Part shown: piece by piece, positions 1 to 6,081 of the stretch | Position numbering within the stretch: position 1 is the first letter of the stretch | Layout of the letters: each line of letters begins with the position of its first letter | NCBI GenBank assembly: GCA_029858245.1 | Contig: JAOUFL010000040.1 | Coordinates: 1 to 12,599 of the forward strand | Reading direction: 5' to 3' | From: Candidatus Zixiibacteriota bacterium | GTDB taxonomy: Bacteria > Zixibacteria > MSB-5A5 > RBG-16-43-9 | Length of the DNA stretch: 12,599 nucleotides | Program-made: the position numbers and the translations under genes | The notes under the pieces: model-generated | What the model was told of the DNA's origin: nothing | Seen by the model: the letters and a program-made list of their open reading frames with translations, nothing else | Databases searched by the model: none

Positions 1-925
1 AATCAGCCAGTGAGTCAAGATAGATACCAGGCAGGGGGGTATTAGTTCTCGTATCAAAAACACCAAGAAAACCAGTAGGTGGAGGTTCGCCAAACCACAT
101 ACAATTAGGCCCATGCCCTGGGTCTGTGATATAAACGGCATTTCCATCTGGTTTAATGGCTAATTGACCGGTTGTGTTTACTATAAAATTGGCTAAAAGG
201 CTATCTTGTTTCAAATCATATACTGAGAAGTAAAGCTCCATATAATCGGGGCTAGTGAGAAGATACAGAATATTTCCATTAGGTGAAAGGACAGCATGAC
301 CAGCCCAAAGAGGTCTGCCATCACTCATATGAATAGTGAATGTATCAGCCCAGCACATGGTTTTATAATTGAATATCCTGATTTTTTCTGCATCCTTTCC
401 TCCTAATCTTATACCATAGGCTAAAAGAGCTTTTTTGTCAAAACAAAAAGGCCAGAAGAGGATGCTATCCTGATATACTACTGTATGGTTATATGCATCA
501 AAGATTGTGAATTGATTACCAATTGACCCAAATAGATATTTCCCGTCTGGTGAGATTATAGGAAAACTATTAGGTCCAATATATTTAAGCCTTTTGGTTC
601 GTGTGTCAATCTCACAACCCAGATACTCCCTTGAGGTATCGCTTAGAATACGTTCACACCTGGCATACAGATTCCTTTTATCTGGTGATAGCCCCAGTGC
701 GGTAGCTTCGAGATCTGGTCCGAGATAAATGGAATCAACTAATGAATCAGTTAGTGTTGAGAAAACATAAATCTGCTTCCTCTCTGAGCTACCAATATCA
801 CTGGCATACAAATACTGGTCACTATGATAGTAAAATCTGGTTGATTTCTTGGTGCAGTTGTAAAAGGAAATGAGAACGGTTAAAATTATCAGGAGAATAA
901 TACTCAAAAGTATTTTATTTTTCAT
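1..925 (-). CDS. Beta-propeller (YVTN/WD40-like) probable lipoprotein, 3' end outside window
   Basis: The minus-strand frame is open for 308 codons from an ATG at 925 to the window edge, so the C-terminus is missing. The protein starts with two lysines and a long hydrophobic stretch (residues 5-22) ending in F-Y-N-C24-T-K-K. This is a membrane anchor or a lipoprotein signal with a relaxed lipobox; the residues before Cys24 are not canonical. The rest carries repeated blade signatures of the form S-P-D/N-G-x-x-L-Y, at about 80-87, 125-132, 214-221 and 258-265, typical of YVTN/6-7-bladed propellers. AAAGAGG lies just upstream of the start. It is the third ORF of a minus-strand unit, 14 bases after a small secreted peptide gene. 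It is probably an exported, membrane-tethered propeller involved in binding. No catalytic motif is visible and the specific role is unknown. Confidence 0.8.
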   Translation of the reverse strand, partial: MKNKILLSIILLIILTVLISFYNCTKKSTRFYYHSDQYLYASDIGSSERKQIYVFSTLTDSLVDSIYLGPDLEATALGLSPDKRNLYARCERILSDTSREYLGCEIDTRTKRLKYIGPNSFPIISPDGKYLFGSIGNQFTIFDAYNHTVVYQDSILFWPFCFDKKALLAYGIRLGGKDAEKIRIFNYKTMCWADTFTIHMSDGRPLWAGHAVLSPNGNILYLLTSPDYMELYFSVYDLKQDSLLANFIVNTTGQLAIKPDGNAVYITDPGHGPNCMWFGEPPPTGFLGVFDTRTNTPLPGIYLDSLAD

Positions 926-939
926 CTTAACCTCTTTAG

Positions 940-1059
940 TTATCGCTTTAACATTTCTGAACCATAGTAATAATAATTAGTCTGTGCAAAAATCGTGGAA
1001 CAAATCAAAATACCCATTATAAAGCCCCCTATCTTTAGAAGAATTTTGATTGAGAGCAT
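940..1059 (-). CDS. Small secreted Tyr-rich peptide, 39 aa
   Basis: A 39-codon ORF on the minus strand with an excellent ribosome site (AAAGGAGGTG, 4 bases before ATG). The product has a Lys-containing N-region, a hydrophobic core (residues 10-24) and a plausible signal peptidase I site S-T-I-F-A25|Q26. This would leave a 14-residue mature peptide, Q-T-N-Y-Y-Y-Y-G-S-E-M-L-K-R. It starts one base after the stop of the upstream 30-codon ORF and ends 14 bases before the beta-propeller gene, so the three look co-transcribed. I do not recognise a family. It could be an exported signalling or structural peptide, or a remnant; the strong ribosome site and signal-peptide-like layout favour a real gene. 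Confidence 0.55.
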   Translation of the reverse strand: MLSIKILLKIGGFIMGILICSTIFAQTNYYYYGSEMLKR

Positions 1060-1060
1060 C

Positions 1061-1153
1061 TTACACCTCCTTTAGGAGGTATTTTTTTATATGAAAAATA
1101 TTTTGCATAAATATTGATTCTCTCAGGTCTTTGATAAATAATTTAATAAGCAT
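1061..1153 (-). CDS. 30-codon leader ORF coupled to the secreted-peptide gene
   Basis: A minus-strand ORF of 30 codons whose ATG is preceded by AGGGGG at a 6-base spacing. Its last codons (AAG GAG GTG TAA) are themselves the Shine-Dalgarno of the next gene, which starts one base after this stop. The product is basic and hydrophobic, with Ile/Leu/Phe/Lys dominating, no Cys and no clear signal peptide. It lies about 48 bases inside the transcript predicted from the TTGACA promoter. Its likely job is translational control of the downstream peptide, because a ribosome finishing here would melt the hairpin that hides the next ribosome site. It may have no function as a protein. Confidence 0.4.
   Translation of the reverse strand: MLIKLFIKDLRESIFMQNIFHIKKYLLKEV
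1063..1082 (-). promoter_or_regulatory. Hairpin burying the Shine-Dalgarno of the 39-aa peptide gene
   Basis: On the minus-strand RNA, AUACCUCC pairs with GGAGGUGU across a UAAA loop. This is an 8-bp stem with one G-U pair that encloses the whole GGAGG of the gene starting at 1059. The 3' arm also contains the last codons of the 30-codon ORF. The wobble pair makes the stem longer on the minus strand than on the plus strand (6 bp), consistent with a role in the minus transcript. It is probably a translational gate opened by translation of the upstream ORF, or possibly by temperature. Confidence 0.5.
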
Positions 1154-1207
1154 TTTAATCCCCCTAAGGATTTTTATCTAACCCTATAATCGATTTTGAA
1201 TCTAAAT

Positions 1208-1237
1208 ATTAAATAACATTTTTAATGACTTTGTCAA
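1208..1237 (-). promoter_or_regulatory. Sigma70-type promoter for the minus-strand unit
   Basis: The minus strand reads a perfect TTGACA (1237-1232), an 18-base spacer and TTTAAT (1213-1208). Transcription would begin near 1201, about 48 bases before the 30-codon leader ORF. It is the best-matching promoter in this AT-rich gap. Confidence 0.5.
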
Positions 1238-1331
1238 GCATAAATTTGAGGAAAATTATGATTTTTAGGATTATGTCTTTTGTTTGCATAAATGAAGATA
1301 ACCCCCATTCTGCCGATAAAGTATAGACAGG

Positions 1332-1360
1332 CTAAAGTCTGAAGGCTGCAGTCTAAAGTC
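1332..1360. repeat. Short direct repeat CTAAAGTC, 21-base period
   Basis: CTAAAGTC occurs at 1332-1339 and 1353-1360, separated by a purine-rich stretch that includes AGGCTGCAGT. It lies just upstream of the sigma54-activator gene and could be a regulator site or debris of a dispersed repeat. The copies are too short to decide. Confidence 0.3.
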
Positions 1361-1392
1361 AAAATATTTATTAAAAAATCAAGAGGAAAAGC

Positions 1393-2757
1393 ATGGAAAA
1401 ACCTAAGATAATGGTTATCGACGACGAAGAGAGCATGTGCCGCTTTATGCAGATTATGCTGCAGAAAGAGGGATATGACGTCAGCTCCACGGTAAGCAGC
1501 AAAGAGGCTTTAGAGGAGATAAAAAACAAAAAAGATTATGATCTGGTAATCGCCGATCTGATGATGCCGGAGATGAATGGTCTGGAGCTTTTGTCACGCG
1601 CAAAAAACATCCAGCCGGATATAAACTTCATCGTTATGACCGCCTACGCTTCAGTTGACACGGCTATCGAAGCCTTGAAAAAGGGCGCCTTTGATTACAT
1701 CACCAAGCCTTTTAAAGTAGATGAGATCAAGTTCGCCATAAAGAAATCCCTGGAACAGAGAAAAATTACCGAGGAGAATATCAAACTAAAAAAACAACTG
1801 AAAAAAGAGTTTGGTCTGGACAATCTAATCGGCAGCTCTCCAGAGATGATTCAACTGAAGAAATTGATCGAAAGAGTGGCAGATACCGACAGCACGGTTC
1901 TGATTCAGGGAGAAAGCGGCACGGGTAAAGAGCTGGTAGCCAAGGCCATTCACCAGCTAAGCCGCAGAGCAGACCAGCCTTTTATCACCATAAACTGTGC
2001 AGCCTTACCGGAGACTCTTCTGGAAAGCGAGGTTTTTGGGCACGTAAAAGGGTCTTTTACCGGTGCGTTAAGGGATAAAGAGGGTTTATTTCAGGTAGCT
2101 AACCGGGGAACCTTCTTCATGGACGAGATAGGGATGACTCCTCCCGCCATTCAGGTAAAGCTTTTAAGGGTTCTGGACGAACAGCAGTTCACCCCGGTAG
2201 GAGGCACTAAACCAGTAGAAGTTGATGTCAGGCTTATCGCGGCAACAAATTCCAATTTAGAGGAAGAGGTCAAATTGGGAAATTTCAGATCCGATCTTTA
2301 TTATCGGCTGAACGTCATCCCCGTTCAGATACAACCGTTAAGAGAGAGAAAAAGCGATATTGAGCTTTTGATCAGATATTTTATCAAGAAATACTGCGAG
2401 AAAATGATGGTTGAGGAAAAAGGGATTGCACCGGAATCCATGCAAAGCCTGATTGACTATTCCTGGCCTGGAAATGTCAGGGAACTTGAGAATATAATTG
2501 AAAGGGCAGTTCTCCTGACTACAGGGGAACTGATAAATCAAAATACACTGCCAGAAAATATCCTGCAGAATAAACCTCTGGGACTGGTTCAGCCGGCTCA
2601 GCCGGAGCTGCCCGGTCTGGAATCGATTGAGAAGGCATATATTTTCTGGGTTTTGAACCAGACCGGCTGGCAGAAAAGCAAAGCGTCTCAAATCCTGGGC
2701 ATAGATACCTCTACTCTCTATCGCAAGATCGAAAGATATAATCTTAAAGAGAAATGA
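1393..2757 (+). CDS. pilR: NtrC/PilR-family sigma54-dependent response regulator
   Basis: A cytoplasmic transcription activator of 454 residues, the usual length for the NtrC family. The receiver domain (about 5-118) has acidic D10-D11, phospho-acceptor D55 (A-D-L-M-M-P), T83 and K105. A central AAA+ sigma54-activation domain (about 145-380) has Walker A G-E-S-G-T-G-K-E at 173-180, a G-S-F-T-G-A loop at 220-225 that contacts sigma54, and Walker B with D244-E245. A Fis-type helix-turn-helix lies at about 412-450. AGAGGAAAAGC precedes the ATG. It overlaps the DUF2723 gene by ATGA and sits 2.1 kb upstream of pilins with a near-consensus sigma54 promoter, so PilR is the most likely identity. The symbol rests on that context, and another NtrC subfamily is possible. 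The loop carries Ser where Ala is usual. Confidence 0.85.
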   Translation: MEKPKIMVIDDEESMCRFMQIMLQKEGYDVSSTVSSKEALEEIKNKKDYDLVIADLMMPEMNGLELLSRAKNIQPDINFIVMTAYASVDTAIEALKKGAFDYITKPFKVDEIKFAIKKSLEQRKITEENIKLKKQLKKEFGLDNLIGSSPEMIQLKKLIERVADTDSTVLIQGESGTGKELVAKAIHQLSRRADQPFITINCAALPETLLESEVFGHVKGSFTGALRDKEGLFQVANRGTFFMDEIGMTPPAIQVKLLRVLDEQQFTPVGGTKPVEVDVRLIAATNSNLEEEVKLGNFRSDLYYRLNVIPVQIQPLRERKSDIELLIRYFIKKYCEKMMVEEKGIAPESMQSLIDYSWPGNVRELENIIERAVLLTTGELINQNTLPENILQNKPLGLVQPAQPELPGLESIEKAYIFWVLNQTGWQKSKASQILGIDTSTLYRKIERYNLKEK

Positions 2758-4652
2758 AAAACATATTTGGAAACAAATCCCGCATATGGGCTCTGCTCAT
2801 ATTCGGGATTTTTCTTGTAGTTTACTGGAAAACCTGCTGTACCGGTATATTCTGGTGGGATAGCGCAGAGTTCGTAGCAGCAGTCAGCACCTCAGGGATA
2901 CCTCACCCACCCGGCTTCCCGCTTTATATACTGATAGGCAAGATATTTTCATTTCTACCATTTTACTCTTTAGCCTATAAGCTCAATTTACTGTCCGGCT
3001 TATTCTCGGCTTTAAGCCTGGCTATCTTCTTTACCTTATTCATAAAATTCATAAGAATATTTTTCCCGGAATTGGCGGGATATCAGAAACTAATCTTATT
3101 CTCCTCTATCATTTTAGTCCTGGTGACAGGATTGAATTATGCCTTCTGGATTCAGGGGGTGAGAGCAGAGGTTTATTCTTTAAACGGATTGATATTCGTG
3201 CTTTTGTTTGCTTGCAGCCTGCATTTTTTATCCAGCACTGGAATGAACAGGAACGGATATGTAAATCAGCGTAACTACAGCGGGGCTTACCTTTTCTTTT
3301 TCGTTTTCGGACTGGGAATGGGGAATCACAACGTTACCCTGCTTTCTGTGCTGCCGGCTTTCATATTCCTGGTTGTCAGTTACGATTTTCGAAATTTTGT
3401 CAAGCTAAAAAACCTCATTGCCTTTACTCTGCTATTTCTTCTGGGTTGCAGTGTTTATCTCTATCTGCCTTTAAGGGCAGTTAACTCCCCGGCTATGAAC
3501 TGGGGAAATCCGGTTACACCGGAAAGTATCATATCTACAGCCTCGGTTTTTAAATCTTTTAACCAGATAGGATTTGCCCCGGGTTATCCGCTGTGGGAAA
3601 GGGCTAAAGATGTCTGGCTTATGATATATTCTCAGTTTACTTTAGTGCCATTCTTAATAAGCATGGTGGGATTATTCTTTTTACTTAGAAGGGATTTCAG
3701 ACTATTTATATTTTTCATGATACTTATCTTTAGCAATTCTTCCACCATAATCATCCTTCCTTCGGAAATCATTTCTGGCAGCTCTGCTTTTCCAGGATAC
3801 ATACTTCCTACTATTTTTTCGATCGGTCTGTTTTTCGGTATTGGGGTTTTCCAGATTCTAAAAGCGATAATGAATTGGATAAAGCAGCGGGAGTTAAGTC
3901 CGGCTTTTAAAAAAGGTCTTATATCGACATTCTCAATTTTCTTCTTCTTAATCTCGCTATCGCCATTTTTGACATTTTATGATTTAACCAGCCTGGCTAA
4001 AAACGACATCGCATATAATTATGGAAAAGAGGTACTTTCTCAGGTAAGAGAAAATTCAGTTTTATTTATTGATAATACCAACCTTTACTTTATTCTCTGT
4101 GCTTTAAAGTATGCAGAGGGATACAGAGAAGATGTAGCCGTTTTAGATAGGGGTTTACTGCGAACTAAATGGAACTGTCTGCAGGAAAGAAGAAATTATC
4201 CCCGACTATTCAAAGAGGTTCCTGAAGGGTTGATGGGTGAGGATTTATTTTTGACTATGACCAGTAGAGGATTAAATAATAATATCCCAATCTATATCGA
4301 ATTTACGGAAAGGGATACGGACCTGGTCGATTTCCTTTTACCTGCAGGATATCTACATAAAATGGAGAAAAGAGTATATCCTGATTTGCCGGGGAAAATA
4401 CTTACAGAACAGGGGGAGTTCGAAAGGGAATATTTTGCTTTAAAAGATAAAAAATCTTTTCAAAACGATTTCGATGCCCAGAAGATGTTTTTGTTAATAA
4501 CCTATCGCTGGGGTCTTTTCTTCGAGCAAAAAGGATTGCTAAAGGAAGCTTTGAGAAATTACTCCATGGCATTAGAACAGGATCCTGTGAGTCCCGAACT
4601 GCAATGGAGGGTAAAAAGATTGCAGAACAGAATCCAGCTGGCAAAAAATTGA
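2754..4652 (+). CDS. DUF2723 (TMEM260-like) polytopic GT-C glycosyltransferase-like protein
   Basis: A 632-residue integral membrane protein with roughly ten hydrophobic segments over residues 11-410 and a soluble C-terminal part. After the first membrane segment comes W35-D36-S-A-E39-F and then H51-P-P-G-F-P, the hallmark of DUF2723. In GT-C enzymes an acidic residue in the first extracytoplasmic loop is catalytic, and eukaryotic TMEM260 of this family is a protein O-mannosyltransferase. Residues of about 580-613 resemble one tetratricopeptide unit. The start overlaps the stop of the sigma54 activator (ATGA), implying translational coupling, and two pilin genes follow. Transfer of a lipid-linked sugar to an exported protein, perhaps the pilins, is a reasonable inference. 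The sugar donor and the acceptor are not shown by the sequence. Confidence 0.8.
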   Translation: MKNIFGNKSRIWALLIFGIFLVVYWKTCCTGIFWWDSAEFVAAVSTSGIPHPPGFPLYILIGKIFSFLPFYSLAYKLNLLSGLFSALSLAIFFTLFIKFIRIFFPELAGYQKLILFSSIILVLVTGLNYAFWIQGVRAEVYSLNGLIFVLLFACSLHFLSSTGMNRNGYVNQRNYSGAYLFFFVFGLGMGNHNVTLLSVLPAFIFLVVSYDFRNFVKLKNLIAFTLLFLLGCSVYLYLPLRAVNSPAMNWGNPVTPESIISTASVFKSFNQIGFAPGYPLWERAKDVWLMIYSQFTLVPFLISMVGLFFLLRRDFRLFIFFMILIFSNSSTIIILPSEIISGSSAFPGYILPTIFSIGLFFGIGVFQILKAIMNWIKQRELSPAFKKGLISTFSIFFFLISLSPFLTFYDLTSLAKNDIAYNYGKEVLSQVRENSVLFIDNTNLYFILCALKYAEGYREDVAVLDRGLLRTKWNCLQERRNYPRLFKEVPEGLMGEDLFLTMTSRGLNNNIPIYIEFTERDTDLVDFLLPAGYLHKMEKRVYPDLPGKILTEQGEFEREYFALKDKKSFQNDFDAQKMFLLITYRWGLFFEQKGLLKEALRNYSMALEQDPVSPELQWRVKRLQNRIQLAKN

Positions 4653-4666
4653 ACATCCCGAAGGTC

Positions 4667-4679
4667 TTGCAATTCGCAA
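4667..4679. promoter_or_regulatory. Dyad TTGC-N5-GCAA, candidate activator-binding site
   Basis: A TTGC/GCAA inverted repeat centred at 4673, about 140 bases upstream of the start predicted from the sigma54 promoter. This is the distance range at which NtrC-family enhancers usually lie. A second perfect palindrome, TATGCATA, occurs at 4719-4726. Assignment to the activator encoded at 1393 is inferred from position only. Confidence 0.3.
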
Positions 4680-4788
4680 AGATTTAAGCTATTTGCCTTC
4701 TCTTTGAATTGGTGAAGTTATGCATACGTCAGTTTATTATTGAATAAGGGTTTTAGTTTAAAGGACTTGTAAAATATTATTTTTGGCG

Positions 4789-4802
4789 GGCACATTCTTT
4801 GC
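4789..4802 (+). promoter_or_regulatory. Sigma54 (-24/-12) promoter of the pilin genes
   Basis: The sequence reads GGCAC-N5-TTGC with the invariant GG and GC exactly ten bases apart, matching the consensus TGGCAC-N5-TTGC except for G in place of the first T. Transcription would start near 4814, leaving about 67 bases before the first pilin ATG. The position and the linked NtrC-family activator fit the PilR/RpoN control known for many type IV pilin genes. Confidence 0.8.
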
Positions 4803-4830
4803 CATAATCTCTGGTGAAAAAGAGGGAAAG

Positions 4831-4887
4831 ATGAAAAGTAAATACTTTAACATTAAAAAGAGGAGAGGGGGTGAGAAAAGATGCTGA
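4831..4887 (+). CDS. Possible 18-codon leader ORF overlapping the first pilin start
   Basis: An ATG preceded by AGAGGGAAAG opens an 18-codon frame, MKSKYFNIKKRRGGEKRC, ending at TGA 4885-4887, just past the pilin ATG at 4881. The peptide is strongly basic and lies inside the predicted sigma54 transcript. The codons for K-R-R-G-G-E include the pilin ribosome site, so translation here could tune pilin initiation. It may equally be chance in a purine-rich leader. Confidence 0.3.
   Translation: MKSKYFNIKKRRGGEKRC
4864..4873 (+). promoter_or_regulatory. Strong ribosome binding site of the first pilin
   Basis: GAGGGGGTGA lies seven bases before the ATG at 4881 and matches the anti-Shine-Dalgarno over most of its length. 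It contrasts with the second pilin gene, whose start has no comparable site. Confidence 0.6.
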
Positions 4888-5315
4888 GTAAGATGAGAAA
4901 AGGACAGAAGGGTTTCACCCTGATCGAGTTAATGATCGTGGTGGTCATTATAGGTATTCTGGCAGCCCTGGCTATTCCCAGATTTATGCGGGCTACCACC
5001 AAGTCAAAGCAGTCCGAGGCAAAGCAGATACTGAAGCAGATTTACGTGATGCAGAGAGCTTACAGACAGGAGCATGATATCTACTGCTGTAATGGAGAAT
5101 CAATGGGCCCTGGAGTGGGCTCCATAGCCACCTTAGGGGTTGAGACTATGGCTACAGCCAAGTATAATTACCTTATAACTGTGCCGGATTTAACCCATTT
5201 TACTGCTACGGCTAATGTACCCGACCCGGGTTTAGATGATGATCCGACGCCGGATACCTGGACAATTGACCAGGATGGTGTTCTCTTATGCACCAGCGAT
5301 GATGCCGCAAGCTAA
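4881..5315 (+). CDS. Type IVa major-pilin-like prepilin, first tandem copy
   Basis: A 144-residue prepilin. A short basic leader ends K-G-Q-K-G11, followed by F12-T-L-I-E-L-M. Cleavage after Gly11 gives N-terminal Phe (N-methylated in this family) and Glu at +5, needed for fibre assembly. Residues 12-35 are the hydrophobic helix that anchors and polymerises the subunit. The globular part has vicinal Cys69-Cys70, a third Cys137, and a C-terminal D-T-W-T-I-D-Q-D-G strand typical of PilE/GspG-like pilins. The mature length of 133 suits a type IVa pilin. It has its own sigma54 promoter and a very good ribosome site. The next gene is a close paralogue. It is probably the major subunit or one of two, processed by the peptidase encoded at 9221. 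Confidence 0.92.
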   Translation: MLSKMRKGQKGFTLIELMIVVVIIGILAALAIPRFMRATTKSKQSEAKQILKQIYVMQRAYRQEHDIYCCNGESMGPGVGSIATLGVETMATAKYNYLITVPDLTHFTATANVPDPGLDDDPTPDTWTIDQDGVLLCTSDDAAS

Positions 5316-5336
5316 GTAGAGAAGGCAGGAAAAACA

Positions 5337-5375
5337 GGTTAGCCCGGCACCGAGAGATTCGGAACCGGGCTAACC
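5337..5375. promoter_or_regulatory. Strong stem-loop between the two pilin genes
   Basis: GGTTAGCCCGG (5337-5347) and CCGGGCTAACC (5365-5375) form a perfect 11-bp stem. A further 4-bp inner stem, CCGA/TCGG, lies at 5350-5353 and 5359-5362. No U-run follows on the plus strand, only ATAATAAAA, so it is not a standard terminator for the pilin transcript. It may stabilise the first pilin mRNA end or attenuate read-through. On the minus strand a T-run follows, but no minus-strand gene ends there. Confidence 0.65.
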
Positions 5376-5405
5376 ATAATAAAACCTGAAGACAAAAGAC
5401 TGGAT

Positions 5406-5837
5406 ATGGCTCGCTACCAAAACAGACAAAAAGGATTTACCCTGATAGAATTGATGATAGTTGTAGTGATTATAGGTATAGTATCCTCTATGGCCATTCC
5501 CAGATTTATGAAAGCCACCACCAAGTCTAAACAATCGGAAGCCAAGCAAATACTGAAGCAGATTTACGTGATGCAGAGAGCTTATAGACAGGAGCACGAC
5601 ACTTACTGCTGTAACGGGGAATCGATGGGTCCTAATACTGGCTCTATACCTACCTTAGGGGTTGAGACTATGGAGTCAGCCAAGTATAATTACCTAATAA
5701 CCGTGACGGATGCGATTCATTTTACCGCTACTGCCACTGCGAATCTGGATGATGATGAGGTAATAGATACCTGGACAGTTGACGAAACCGGTGATATAGT
5801 CTGTACTATTAACGACGCCAACAGCGCAACCTTGTAA
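5406..5837 (+). CDS. Type IVa major-pilin-like prepilin, second tandem copy
   Basis: A 143-residue paralogue of the preceding pilin. The leader M-A-R-Y-Q-N-R-Q-K-G10 is followed by F11-T-L-I-E15-L-M. Residues from the cleavage site to about 107 are nearly identical to the first copy, including the Cys68-Cys69 pair, while the last 35 residues differ clearly. Cys133 and D-T-W-T-V-D are retained. The leader peptide and the helix positions I-V-S-S-M differ from the first copy. No clear Shine-Dalgarno precedes the ATG (the nearby sequence is AAAGACTGGAT), and no own promoter is evident in the 90-base gap. Expression probably depends on read-through past the 5337-5375 stem-loop. It may be a minor or alternative subunit giving antigenic or functional variation. 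Confidence 0.9.
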   Translation: MARYQNRQKGFTLIELMIVVVIIGIVSSMAIPRFMKATTKSKQSEAKQILKQIYVMQRAYRQEHDTYCCNGESMGPNTGSIPTLGVETMESAKYNYLITVTDAIHFTATATANLDDDEVIDTWTVDETGDIVCTINDANSATL

Positions 5838-5954
5838 AATCACTCATACTTAATTCCCGCACATTTAATCAATAAAATAATAAAGCTAAAGCTTTATACT
5901 CCGATTTAGTCTTCTGGAGTACAAACCTTTAAAGCAGGTTAAAAAAATATCTGG

Positions 5955-6050
5955 TGTCATTGCGAGGAGTCTCGCCAGAGGCGGACGACGAAGCAATCTC
6001 TGACCCTTGACCATATGGAGACAGATTGCTTCACTTCGCTCGCAATGACA
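5955..6050. repeat. Dispersed palindromic repeat element (TGTCATTGCGAG family)
   Basis: The ends TGTCATTGCGAG (5955-5966) and CTCGCAATGACA (6039-6050) are perfect inverted repeats. Inside them GAAGCAATCT (5990-5999) pairs with AGATTGCTTC (6023-6032). The left arm carries extra bases with a small internal palindrome (around 5968-5989). This sequence type is a widespread intergenic repeat in many bacterial genomes, and its translations give spurious C-H-C-E-R-S-E-A-I peptides. It is probably a non-autonomous, REP/MITE-like element. Confidence 0.8.
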
Positions 6051-6081
6051 GATACTTGAATTTTTCAACATTCTATACCAT

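Noticed and set aside
1065..1090. Plus-strand hairpin ACCTCC/GGAGGT followed by a T-run, looking like a rho-independent terminator
   Set aside because: No plus-strand gene lies upstream, the stem is only 6 bp on that strand, and the sequence is better explained as the Shine-Dalgarno region of the minus-strand peptide gene.
4402..4656. Minus-strand open frames inside the DUF2723, activator, sugar and kinase genes
   Set aside because: They are shadows of well-supported plus-strand genes, lacking ribosome sites and domain signatures.
5337..5375. Inter-pilin stem-loop as an attachment site or CRISPR-type repeat
   Set aside because: It is a single copy with no spacer array, and no integrase or cas gene is present. 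A transcript-level role is simpler.
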